Both the position numbers and the translations under genes were made by a program. DNA of 34,076 nucleotides. Source: Kiritimatiellia bacterium. GTDB taxonomy: Bacteria > Verrucomicrobiota > Kiritimatiellia > RFP12 > UBA1067. The stretch is taken from contig JAQUEX010000013.1 of assembly GCA_028684935.1 (NCBI GenBank), positions 1 to 34,076 on the forward strand. The letters run 5' to 3'. Shown here in pieces: positions 8,446-16,955 of this stretch (positions within the stretch are counted from its first letter, which is position 1; each line of letters starts with the position of its first letter). The notes under the pieces are model-generated. The model had not been told where the DNA came from. It did no database searches and saw only the letters and a program-made list of their open reading frames with translations.

Positions 8446-11400
8446 TCACAGTGACAGGCTGCTACCCCCGATAAACTCATCACCCTGATAAATCAAAACC
8501 GTGTGACAGGTGGAAGATGTCGACCCCGGTGACTGCAGCAACCGATAACGACATATACCGTCGGCGTCGAAATCCGCGTACGTCAACACCTTGGTCAGGG
8601 AACCATCCTCAAAGGTGACGCCGGAAACGAAGACGTTCAACACGATACGGATATCCGGCGTGACGTTGCCGATCTGCAGACTGATCTCAACCGCGCGCAC
8701 GCCATCTGGGAACACCTCAACTTCGCGCCAGTAATCGCCCCGGTCGCCGTAGACCACGTTCACGGCCGCAGCATCAACCACGGGCCCGTCCTCACCGAGC
8801 CGTGCGACCATGCGCAAAGCAGTGGGCGAAACACTCAGAAGGGTAAACGACGTTCCCCCCGACTCCAACGGAGCGGAGCTGAGTGTGATTCCAATGTCGA
8901 AATCCACGCACACGCCGTTCGTGGGGATGTTGGGGCAGCTCCACACGCGGGGCGTGCCGGCCACGCAGAGGGCGTCGCCGCCGAAAGAGGCGGACACGGC
9001 GCGCACCGCAACGGGAACACCGGAGGTGCCGCCCGCCGCAAAGACCAGATAGTCGCCTGCGGACGGGAAAACGAAAGCGGAGGGCGACGCGCCGAGCGTC
9101 AGGTTGGTCACCGCGACACCGCCGAGCGTCACATCATACGCGGCTTCGCCCACAGAGGACGCGAGGAGCAGGGCATCACCGTTCCGCAGCACGACGGCGT
9201 TCGTGGGCGGCGCGGAGAGGTCGAACGGCTGCCACGCGACGACGTTCGTGGCCGCTGTGACGCCGCCGTCGTTAGACACCGCGACCTCGGTCGGCGAGTC
9301 CGCGAGCAGCGGCACATCCAGATACCAGCGGTCGCCCACGCCCGCGCGGGGCACGGCGTTGGTCGCGCCGTCCTCAGTAGCCCACACGACTGACGTCTGT
9401 TCGAGGTAGCGCGCCGCGCCCTCGACGCAGACGGGCGAAACCCAGGACGAGGCGGGCGGCGCAAAAAATGCGGCGACGCGCGACGCGCGCGCCTCCAGCC
9501 AGTCGGGCACGCCGTCAGCGTCCGAATCCGGCCCGCCATAAGCTCTGATTTCCAAAGCGCCGACTTCGAGGAAGGTGTTGGCCCTGGTGTTCCACCACGT
9601 CAGCGCCAGTTCGTGAGAGCCGGCCGCCAACGGCGGCAGAACGAAGAGCGCCTCGCTCCAAGTGCCGTGCGACGCGTAGAACACCTGGCGACCCGTGGGC
9701 ATGCCGTCCGCGTTCAGCGCCAAATCAAAGGCGTTCTGAGCGGTGTATACGTTGGCCTGCCGGATGCGGAACACCGCCATATACGTGCCCGGCGCGGCCA
9801 GGTCGACGTTGAACGCGAGCGTGCCGCTGCGGGACACGGAACGCACGCCATCGCCCTCGCGCACCCACGAACCGGTCACCGCCGTCGCGGCCGATCCGGG
9901 GACCGTGCCGAGAACCGTATAAGCCTGCATGTCGACGTCGGGGGTCAGCGGGTCGGATAAGATATGGGCCACTTCCATCAGATCCGAAGCCCCGTCGTCG
10001 TCGGTGTCCGGGTCAAGAGGGTCGGTACCCGCGAGATATTCGTCGAGGTTGCAGAGCCCGTCGCCGTCGGGGTCGTCCCAGCGGTCATAGACGAACGGAT
10101 CGGTACCGTTGTCGATCTCCCACTTGTCCGGCAACCCGTCGCCGTCAGAGTCATCAGCCACAGGATTTGTTCCGATGGCATACTCTTCAAGATCGGTCAG
10201 ACCGTCGCCGTCAGAATCCGTTTCGGACGTCACAGCCGTGTCCGGATCAAGGCCGTATCGAAGTTCCCACCAGTCCGGCAGGGTGTCCCCGTCCGAATCG
10301 GTGATGCCGGTCAAATGCAGAAAAGCCGTCGGCTCGATCACGCGCTTCGCGAATCCGGGACCGGACCAGCTCAGGACGAGCCCCGCATCGACGGTGTTCT
10401 CAAAAAAATCGACCCGGAGACTGTGCGCCCCGCAGGCAAGCACGCGATTGGTGCTGAGCTCGCGCATGGCATGAGCGCCGTCGTTATTGATGACCAGCTC
10501 GCCGTCGAGCCAGAGCCTTGAACCGTCATCCGACTTCAAATAAAAAGTATACGCGCCTGAATCCTGGACCATCAGCCACCCGTCGTGCCGGCTGGCGAAG
10601 GTGTCCTTCATGCCCGGCGGCAACCCCGGCCACACGTTGGTGGAGGCGACGTAATTGATCTGGTCGTCTAGGCGGGATACGGACGCCGTACAGACGTTCA
10701 GCAAGGGCATCGCCACGTTGTTGGTTGTGAAGTCGAAGAAATCGGCGTTCAACCCGTACGCATATCCGGACGGCGGCAAGAGCACGGTGACGCTGACGGC
10801 TGTAGAAGTCCGGCACAAACCGTCGTTGTCTATGGCAATGGCGGCGATCTGATACACCCCTGCGGCAAGGTTGGTCCACACGGCCGAATACGGGGTCTCC
10901 GCACACAAACCGACGACCTCCCCATTGACGTTGAAAGCGACCTGCCCGACCGAGCCGTCGAGATCCCAAGCGGAGGCCGCGATCGCAATACGGTCACCTT
11001 CACCGTACACCGCACCGTCGGCTGGTTGCGTGACGCTCACGAGCGGAGGAATGCCCCCGGTGACATGCAGAAATGCCTCCGCGGGGATAACCTGTTTGGC
11101 GATATCGGGGCCGGACCAGCTCAAAATGAGCCCGGCCAAGCTGGTATTTTCAAAATATTCCACCCGAATGGTGTGGTCACCCGCCGCGAGTGTCCGCACA
11201 CTGCTTTTATCGCCCATGCCGTGGAGGCCGTCATTGCCGATGACCAATTCGCCGTCGAGCCACAGTTTCGAGCCGTCGTCGGAACTCAGATAAAAGGTGT
11301 AGGAACCGGCGGTCCTGATACGCAGATAGCCGCTGTGACGACTGACGAAATGGTCGAGGAACCGCGCATCCAGTCCGGTCCAAGCCGCGCCGGTGCTTGC

Positions 11401-13788
11401 ATAACTAATGTTTCCGTCGATGCGCATCACGTCTGGCATGCGACCTTCCAGGGCAGGCAAAGCGGAGAGTGTTTGCATCCCGAAAGCGAAGAATTCGGCA
11501 AGTAGCCCCGGCGCGGATTTCTCGGGATCGAGGTTAAAACGTGCGGGATCAAGTCCCAACGCGCATTCGCGCACATTCGTTATCCCGTCGCCGTCGGCGT
11601 CTCCCGCGGCATCGGCGGTGTCCGCCATATTCAGCCCGTGGAAGATTTCCCATTCGTCGGGCATGCCGTCGCCGTCCGTATCCAAAGTGTCGTCCGTGGA
11701 GTAGAGGAGAGCGGTTTGTTCGATGACCCGCTTGGTGAAACCTGGCCCGGCCCAGCTCAAAACGAGCCCGGCCCCGCCGCCGACCTCGAAATACTCCACA
11801 CGGACGGCATGCAGACCCTCGGCAAGCGTCACCGTTGTGCTGTATTCACGCAATCCGTGCGGGCCGCCGTTATCGACCACGAGCGCGCCATCCAGCCAAA
11901 GTCTGGAACCGTCGTCCGAATTCAGATACAGCGTATACTCGCCCGAGGAGGGCACCGCCAGCCAGCCATAGTGCCGGCTGGCAAAGGAGTCTGCCATACT
12001 CAGGGGTAATCCGGTCCAAACATTTGTCGTGTAGGTGTAACCGACCTGATCGTCAATGCGGGAGACGTCGGGAGATCGACCGCTGAGGTCGGGTTGCGCA
12101 GAAAGAGACGCGAAATCGAAATATTGCGCCTTGAGACCGAAGGCGTATCCCTCCGGCGGCGACAGTACAGACACGTTGACGACCGCCGACGTCCTGCTCA
12201 GGCCGTCGATTCCGGTTGCGACGGCGGACAGCGCATAAGTCCCGGCGGCGAGGTTGGTCCAGACGGCTCCGTAGGGTGATTGCAGAGACACACCCGTTTC
12301 CACTCCGTTGACCAGAAAGGCCACCCGGTCGACAGACCCGTCGGCAGAGAAAGCGTCTGCGGCAAGAGAGATGCGGTTCCCTTCGCCGAACATCGCACCG
12401 GCGGCAGGTTTCGAGAGCTTCACGACCGGCGGTGTCGGGGCGTGCCGGAAAACCGAGGATGGAATTACCTGTTTGGCCATGCCGGGGCCGGCCCAGCTCA
12501 GCATCAACCCCGCCGCGCAGGTGCTGTCAAAGAAATCGACGCGAACGGCATGATCGCCAGCGGCAAGAGTCCTCACCGCGCTGTACTCACGCATGCCGTG
12601 CAACCCGTCGTTGTCAATTACCAGGAAACCGTCCACCCACAGTTTGGAACCGTCATCGGAACTCAGATAAAACGTGTAGGAACCGGCCGTTTCAACATGC
12701 AGATAGCCGGTATGGCGGCTGGCAAAACGGTCAATGAAGCGCGAATCCAACCCGACCCAAGCGGCATTGGTGCTTACGTAGTTGACGTTGGCGTCAATTC
12801 GCAGCGCATCAGGTACACGGCCATCCAGAACAGGAACCGCCGACAGGCTCTGGGCACCAAAACTGAAAAACTCGGCAATCAGCCCCGGGATGCAGGTCTC
12901 AGGGTCTAGATCAAAGAAACCGGGATTCAAATCGAGCTCATATTCGCGAACATTACTGATGCCGTCCCCGTCCGGATCGGCGGAGGCGTCGGCGGGATCG
13001 CCGGGATTGAGCCCGTGAAGCGTCTCCCACGCGTCGGGCATGCCGTCGTTATCTGTATCGTCATACGCATCCGAATACAGCACGGAAGCGGAAACGCGAA
13101 CAACGTCTTGCATGGACTGAAGCGCAATAACACGGGCGGTAGGCCATGCGGACAAAGGCATCCTGTTGGTCTGCCATGCATCGATAGCGCCCCCCAGAAC
13201 AGACGGAGCCGTCAGCTCGACAAGATTTGAATCCAGTAGTCCGGCGGAAACAGGACCCGTCGCAGCAACGGCCAACCACAGGTCATTCGTACCCGCATCG
13301 CGATCCAGATACAAGAGCAAGCGATCGCCGGAGTTCCCCAGCTCCCAAGCGTTTTCGGGGGCGTCGACAGCCACGCCTCCGTCAGAAAGCCCGAATGAGG
13401 CCCATGCGGGCCGCACGTACAGATTCGTGAAGCCGAACGTGAAACGCGGATCGCCCCACAGGTAGACGGCCCTCGAAACAGGGCTCCTGTCTGTCCCGTC
13501 ACCCCACCCGTCCATATCTGTATCGGCGTTGAACGGATCAGTCCCGGCGAGTTCCTCCCCTAAGTTACCGACCCCGTCCATATCGGGGTCGGCCGCGCTG
13601 TCATCGACGCCCACGTCCAAGCCGAAGAACCGCTCGAACGTATCGCTCATGCCGTCCCCGTCAAGATCGTCGCCCGGCCCCGTGGCACGCGCCAACATGA
13701 GCAAACATGATGAGACACAGATAACAATCAAAAGCATGGCAATCCGGGTCTTGCCACTGTCAGCAAAGATGACATGTTTATTGTTCAT
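8446..13788 (-). CDS. Giant exported PA14 / Ig-like / calcium-repeat adhesin-like protein
   Basis: 1780 residues. ATG at 13788 is chosen over 13890 because GGAG lies 9 nt upstream and a signal/anchor segment follows (MLLIVICVSSCLLMLARA). In order: thrombospondin-3-like DxDxDG repeats (about 36-103), a beta domain, a DxDxDG linker (about 243-295), PA14-1 (303-446), Ig-like (452-546), PA14-2 (551-696), a DxDxDG linker (698-743), PA14-3 (761-909), Ig-like (913-1008), PA14-4 (1011-1159), DxDxDG repeats (1163-1275), a carbohydrate-binding-like beta-sandwich (1284-1418), and an unrecognised tail. Each PA14 copy carries the S-D-D-G-S-x-L-W-x-D-G signature; in adhesin PA14 domains the paired Asp binds calcium and sugar. 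The two PA14-Ig-PA14 blocks are an internal duplication. The likely role is binding glycans at the cell surface or outside the cell. It is co-transcribed with the RHS gene. Confidence 0.88.
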   Translation of the reverse strand: MNNKHVIFADSGKTRIAMLLIVICVSSCLLMLARATGPGDDLDGDGMSDTFERFFGLDVGVDDSAADPDMDGVGNLGEELAGTDPFNADTDMDGWGDGTDRSPVSRAVYLWGDPRFTFGFTNLYVRPAWASFGLSDGGVAVDAPENAWELGNSGDRLLLYLDRDAGTNDLWLAVAATGPVSAGLLDSNLVELTAPSVLGGAIDAWQTNRMPLSAWPTARVIALQSMQDVVRVSASVLYSDAYDDTDNDGMPDAWETLHGLNPGDPADASADPDGDGISNVREYELDLNPGFFDLDPETCIPGLIAEFFSFGAQSLSAVPVLDGRVPDALRIDANVNYVSTNAAWVGLDSRFIDRFASRHTGYLHVETAGSYTFYLSSDDGSKLWVDGFLVIDNDGLHGMREYSAVRTLAAGDHAVRVDFFDSTCAAGLMLSWAGPGMAKQVIPSSVFRHAPTPPVVKLSKPAAGAMFGEGNRISLAADAFSADGSVDRVAFLVNGVETGVSLQSPYGAVWTNLAAGTYALSAVATGIDGLSRTSAVVNVSVLSPPEGYAFGLKAQYFDFASLSAQPDLSGRSPDVSRIDDQVGYTYTTNVWTGLPLSMADSFASRHYGWLAVPSSGEYTLYLNSDDGSRLWLDGALVVDNGGPHGLREYSTTVTLAEGLHAVRVEYFEVGGGAGLVLSWAGPGFTKRVIEQTALLYSTDDTLDTDGDGMPDEWEIFHGLNMADTADAAGDADGDGITNVRECALGLDPARFNLDPEKSAPGLLAEFFAFGMQTLSALPALEGRMPDVMRIDGNISYASTGAAWTGLDARFLDHFVSRHSGYLRIRTAGSYTFYLSSDDGSKLWLDGELVIGNDGLHGMGDKSSVRTLAAGDHTIRVEYFENTSLAGLILSWSGPDIAKQVIPAEAFLHVTGGIPPLVSVTQPADGAVYGEGDRIAIAASAWDLDGSVGQVAFNVNGEVVGLCAETPYSAVWTNLAAGVYQIAAIAIDNDGLCRTSTAVSVTVLLPPSGYAYGLNADFFDFTTNNVAMPLLNVCTASVSRLDDQINYVASTNVWPGLPPGMKDTFASRHDGWLMVQDSGAYTFYLKSDDGSRLWLDGELVINNDGAHAMRELSTNRVLACGAHSLRVDFFENTVDAGLVLSWSGPGFAKRVIEPTAFLHLTGITDSDGDTLPDWWELRYGLDPDTAVTSETDSDGDGLTDLEEYAIGTNPVADDSDGDGLPDKWEIDNGTDPFVYDRWDDPDGDGLCNLDEYLAGTDPLDPDTDDDGASDLMEVAHILSDPLTPDVDMQAYTVLGTVPGSAATAVTGSWVREGDGVRSVSRSGTLAFNVDLAAPGTYMAVFRIRQANVYTAQNAFDLALNADGMPTGRQVFYASHGTWSEALFVLPPLAAGSHELALTWWNTRANTFLEVGALEIRAYGGPDSDADGVPDWLEARASRVAAFFAPPASSWVSPVCVEGAARYLEQTSVVWATEDGATNAVPRAGVGDRWYLDVPLLADSPTEVAVSNDGGVTAATNVVAWQPFDLSAPPTNAVVLRNGDALLLASSVGEAAYDVTLGGVAVTNLTLGASPSAFVFPSAGDYLVFAAGGTSGVPVAVRAVSASFGGDALCVAGTPRVWSCPNIPTNGVCVDFDIGITLSSAPLESGGTSFTLLSVSPTALRMVARLGEDGPVVDAAAVNVVYGDRGDYWREVEVFPDGVRAVEISLQIGNVTPDIRIVLNVFVSGVTFEDGSLTKVLTYADFDADGICRYRLLQSPGSTSSTCHTVLIYQGDEFIGGSSLSL

Positions 13789-13922
13789 CAGTTTACTCCA
13801 TTCCCAAACCATTTCTTGCAGAACCGGAAGAAACCAGCCTTGTCGCGTAAAGCCACAAATCTCTAAAACAACGGCCAAACGCATCTTCATTCAGAGAAAC
13901 AAGCATGAAATGCGCGATCATG

Positions 13923-13950
13923 ATGATAAATTTAACTGGACGTAAATCAA
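13923..13950 (-). promoter_or_regulatory. Possible sigma70 promoter of the PA14-RHS operon
   Basis: On the minus strand TTGATT (13945-13950) and TATCAT (13923-13928) are separated by 16 bp in an AT-rich stretch about 130 bp upstream of the chosen start. This is by eye only; several other AT-rich hexamers lie nearby. Confidence 0.3.
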
Positions 13951-14295
13951 ACCATCATGTCGACAATTTTTCAGAGTTTGCCATAATAGATTTGTATAGT
14001 CAATACAGTAATTGTTTTTTATTTTTTTCGACAGCCTTTTTCGCATTTTGACAATACTGGAATGCTTTGTTTTACTATTTATTTTAGCGATTGGCATGAG
14101 CAAAATGACAAGAACCCGCGCGAAAGCTGTCGGAGGATAATGCTACCTGAATCCCTATTTCTACCGGCCTGAACACCTTTTTGCATACAAAGGTGCCTTG
14201 ACTGTGAAGGCCAAAGCCCATTGGGGGAGATGATGTCGGGGCGTCTGGCGGGGAACACCTCCAAGCCGTGTGCCTGGTTATCCACTCCCTGTCTT
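13951..14295. other. Intergenic stretch without a recognisable gene
   Basis: The first half is very AT-rich (homopolymeric T and A runs at 14010-14080). The second half holds a small stem, CACCTTT with AAAGGTG (14174-14195), and short open frames with no recognisable product. Nothing here supports a gene or a structured RNA. Confidence 0.5.
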
Positions 14296-14321
14296 AAAAA
14301 TCAGGTTTCGATCTTTCCTGA
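14296..14321 (-). terminator. Weak intrinsic terminator after the HEAT-repeat gene
   Basis: On the minus strand TCAGG and CCTGA flank an 11-nt loop and are followed by TTTTT, starting a few bases past the stop codon at 14329. The stem is short, so efficiency is uncertain. Confidence 0.35.
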
Positions 14322-14328
14322 CGCCTTT

Positions 14329-15303
14329 TCACTTAATTTTTTGACGTATCCGTGCGGCTGCCGCGGACGCTGATGCCCGCAGCCGAGGTTCAGAACTGTT
14401 GGCGAGGGTATCGAGCGAGGCAAGGTCGGAGACGTCACCCACTCGGCCCAGCGCGGCAGCGGCTGACATGCGCAAATGGATCGGCTGGCTACGGTCCATC
14501 AGGATCGGGCGGGCCAACGACGCCGTCTCTGCGTACTCGAGTTCTGCGGCGATCTGGAGGGCCGTCACCCGCACGCCATCGGGGGCACTGACCGACGGCG
14601 AAGCAGACGCGCCCGCCCGCTCAGCGACCTTCATCTGGTCTTCCGCCCCGGAAGAGACAAGATTGCGTAGGGAGATCAGGGCAGTGCCAGAACCTGGCTC
14701 GGCTGGTTCGGATGCCGCGGCCCAAAGTAACGTACGGATTTCAACCCTGACCGCGGGATCCGACACCCTGCCCCATGCCGCGCCAGCATGTTGGATACAG
14801 TAATCCCGCCATACGTTGTCATGCCCCGCATCGCCCCACATGGCAGCGAGGCGCGTCGAAAGCACCGGAGGGAACTTGGATTGAGCGCGCAGCAGGTTCA
14901 CGACGTCATTCTTCAAAGCGTTGAGTTTTTCAGGTGGCAGAACGTCTTCGCCATCCCGGCGATCCAGAAAATCCAAGAGAGCCTCTACCTCAGAGTCAGG
15001 AAGTACCTTGCCCAAAGTCGCCAACGCGGCCAGGCGCGCGTTAAGCGAGTCGTTGGCCGCATCCGTTATCGTCAACACGGCTTTAAGGGACGGCACCGTC
15101 GGAGGCTTTCTCTCTGTAGCCACGTGCGCACCCAAAGCAGACGGAGGCAAGGCCCGGACCACAGTACCCGTGGGTGACTGGAAGGAAGGTACTGCGGAAC
15201 GTCCCTCTTCTTTGTCTGTTCCACGGCAGAACAGAAGATAGACCCCAGCGCAGCCAAATGCAGCCAATACAACGAAAATGACGGATGTACTTTTTGTATT
15301 CAT
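14329..15303 (-). CDS. Membrane-anchored HEAT-repeat-like protein
   Basis: 324 residues. AGGGG lies about 6 nt upstream of the ATG. An N-terminal hydrophobic segment (about 7-27, SVIFVVLAAFGCAGVYLLFC) acts as an uncleaved anchor or signal; AAFGC is a poor lipobox, so a transmembrane anchor is more likely. A low-complexity Pro/Ser linker follows (to about 70). The remainder is alpha-helical with HEAT-like units, clearest at the C-terminus (PIHLRMSAAAALGRVGDVSD, then LRASASAAAARIRQ). HEAT repeats are protein-binding scaffolds. The domain should face the periplasm. It is divergent from the DUF1573 gene, with about 68 bp between starts. No enzymatic motif is visible. Confidence 0.75.
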   Translation of the reverse strand: MNTKSTSVIFVVLAAFGCAGVYLLFCRGTDKEEGRSAVPSFQSPTGTVVRALPPSALGAHVATERKPPTVPSLKAVLTITDAANDSLNARLAALATLGKVLPDSEVEALLDFLDRRDGEDVLPPEKLNALKNDVVNLLRAQSKFPPVLSTRLAAMWGDAGHDNVWRDYCIQHAGAAWGRVSDPAVRVEIRTLLWAAASEPAEPGSGTALISLRNLVSSGAEDQMKVAERAGASASPSVSAPDGVRVTALQIAAELEYAETASLARPILMDRSQPIHLRMSAAAALGRVGDVSDLASLDTLANSSEPRLRASASAAAARIRQKIK

Positions 15304-15335
15304 GTTATCCCCTAAACCGCGATGAAAATAACGGC

Positions 15336-15364
15336 TTTATTGGGGCGGTATCGTATGCGATAAT
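15336..15364 (+). promoter_or_regulatory. Possible promoter/operator for the DUF1573 gene (leaderless start?)
   Basis: TTTATT (15336-15341) and a good -10, GATAAT (15359-15364), are 17 bp apart. Transcription would begin at about 15371, next to the ATG at 15372. The -10 box overlaps the inverted repeat TATCG-TATG-CGATA (15349-15362), which could be an operator. The chosen start has no Shine-Dalgarno sequence, which fits a leaderless transcript. Confidence 0.35.
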
Positions 15365-15371
15365 CTGCCGC

Positions 15372-16406
15372 ATGAAAAGCCTATTCATGCTTTGTCTCGT
15401 GTGCCTTGCGTTACGGCCATATCCGGTTTATTCAGAAGATGGTCCTGGGCGGGTCGCACTTGACGGGCCGGACTCTAAGGGACTCGGTATCTTCCGCGAC
15501 AGCGAGAGCCCCTCCGCGTCTTTCACGGTGCGCAACGCGGGCGGCGGGCCGCTGAAAATCACAGGGATCATGAAGACCTGCGGGTGCGCGGGTGCTGAAA
15601 CCGACAAAGACATGCTCGCCCCCGGCGCGACAGCGACTGTCCGCGTGGCAATCGCCCCTTACACGCTGGAGGATGCTTTTTCAAAGAGCGTGTTCGTTCT
15701 GACCGATGCCGCTGGTGCACAGCCACTGCGGCTGACCGTGACCGGCGAATGCGTGCCGCTCTTTTCGGTCAGGCCGTCGAAGAGCGTGGACACCGGCTGG
15801 CTTCCGAACGGCGCAGGCTGGGAAGGCGCGTTCGAACTGGCGGCGTCCGGGCCGGCCGCGCTCGGGGCCCCCGCCGTCACCTCCGACTGTCCGGCGGCGG
15901 TGTCCATGGGTGCCGCACCCGGCCCGGCGGGCGAACGCCCGCGGTGGGTAATCCCGGTCTCCCTGACCCCGCCGTCTAACAGCGCCTTCCGGTGCAGGAT
16001 CGCGATCCCTGTCCTTTCCCCGACGAACCGGCCATCCCTTGTGCTGGAAGTCGCCGGGCGCGCCGGCGCGGAACTCTTCGCCGTCCCCGGCGTCGCGGCT
16101 GTCCCCCCCTCCCTGACCCCGGTCACCCGCACGGTGCGTCTGCGGCTCTCCGCCCCGCGCGGCCGGAAACTCGACCCCGGCCAGCTCCGCGCGGTTCCTG
16201 AGATGGAGGGGCTGGGGTTCCACGGAGAGCCCGAGTCCGGCGGCGGGCTGACTGTATGCATCACCGTTTCGCCCGATATCTCAAAGCGCATCGCTGACGG
16301 CGGGCCCATCAAGCTCGCTTTTTCCGTTCCCGACGCCGCCCCGGCCCCGCTCACCCTTCAGACCGCCGCGCCGGACAGACTGGAGCAAGACAGCGCCGCG
16401 CGCTGA
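15372..16406 (+). CDS. Secreted DUF1573 (Hydin/ASH-like) protein
   Basis: 344 residues. The start at 15372 opens a signal peptide (KSLFMLCLVCLALRPYPVYS); an earlier in-frame ATG at 15285 would put 29 unsuitable residues before it and overlap the divergent gene. Residues about 35-130 form a DUF1573 domain, with a beta-sandwich pattern (ASFTVRNAGGGPLKITGIMK) and the family hallmark T-C-G-C-A. The remaining two thirds is beta-rich and Pro-rich, with no family I can name. DUF1573 proteins are common and mostly uncharacterised exported proteins in PVC and Bacteroidetes genomes. The gene is divergent from the HEAT-repeat gene. No Shine-Dalgarno sequence is visible. Confidence 0.8.
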   Translation: MKSLFMLCLVCLALRPYPVYSEDGPGRVALDGPDSKGLGIFRDSESPSASFTVRNAGGGPLKITGIMKTCGCAGAETDKDMLAPGATATVRVAIAPYTLEDAFSKSVFVLTDAAGAQPLRLTVTGECVPLFSVRPSKSVDTGWLPNGAGWEGAFELAASGPAALGAPAVTSDCPAAVSMGAAPGPAGERPRWVIPVSLTPPSNSAFRCRIAIPVLSPTNRPSLVLEVAGRAGAELFAVPGVAAVPPSLTPVTRTVRLRLSAPRGRKLDPGQLRAVPEMEGLGFHGEPESGGGLTVCITVSPDISKRIADGGPIKLAFSVPDAAPAPLTLQTAAPDRLEQDSAAR

Positions 16407-16712
16407 TCAACAGACACCCCACTCACAAGGTGGAATAAGATCAGCGCCTCGCTCGGCCGCGCCCGCAACCGGAGCCCTCGCCGCAGGCTTCCACCAGACA
16501 CGCCAAGGCCAAAGGCCTCACTCGCCGGAATACCGGCTCGTTCGGCAGTGCCGCCGCACACCCTCGCCGCGCCAGCCACAAACGTTAAGCCCAGCCCATC
16601 CACTCGCAGAACGGTCGGACGCTCCCTCGTTCGGCATCCGCCTCACTCCTCACTCTCCCCGCGCCCTGCGGATCGGCATGGCTCGGGCAAGGGGCGTTGC
16701 CCCCTCGACCCC
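16407..16712. other. GC-rich intergenic field with hairpins, left of the IS
   Basis: No gene is visible. The plus strand is strongly C-rich. It contains AGGCC-AAA-GGCCT (about 16507-16519), the hairpin GCCGG-AATA-CCGGC (16524-16537), and a GGGGC...GCCCC palindromic repeat directly before the IS (about 16688-16712). The hairpin has a counterpart with a different stem but the same AATA loop on the other side of the IS (18809-18824). Confidence 0.55.
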
Positions 16713-16721
16713 GACAAGGAG
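16713..16721. repeat. Target-site duplication, left copy
   Basis: GACAAGGAG directly abuts the left inverted repeat and is identical to 18751-18759. Confidence 0.9.
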
Positions 16722-16741
16722 CAGCAATTCTAAATTTGACT
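16722..16741 (+). repeat. IS terminal inverted repeat, left
   Basis: CAGCAATTCTAAATTTGACT is identical over all 20 bp to the reverse complement of the right end. Confidence 0.93.
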
Positions 16742-16955
16742 CAATTGCATAGTTGTTTTTTGGCGGATTGTTGTTGGAGCGCATGGATGGTTGCGAGAAA
16801 CAGGCATGCGGATCGTCCGCGCGCCTCTGCGGATGCCGACGGGGGCGCTGTCAGAGTCACGTCCTGGCGGTTGAACGCGGCCGACGCGCGGGATGTGAAG
16901 GCTCCGGCGTTTTGAGCGGGATGTCGGATGCGTGCGGCGCGGTTCTGCCGCCGGG

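Noticed and set aside
9960-13700. Repeated DNA blocks that might be tandem or CRISPR-like repeats
   Set aside because: They are explained by the duplicated PA14, Ig and calcium-binding protein repeats. No CRISPR array with regular short repeats and unique spacers was seen anywhere in the window.
14079-14285. A 68-codon minus-strand open frame in the gap after the PA14 gene
   Set aside because: No ribosome site, no motif and no sensible composition; treated as non-coding.
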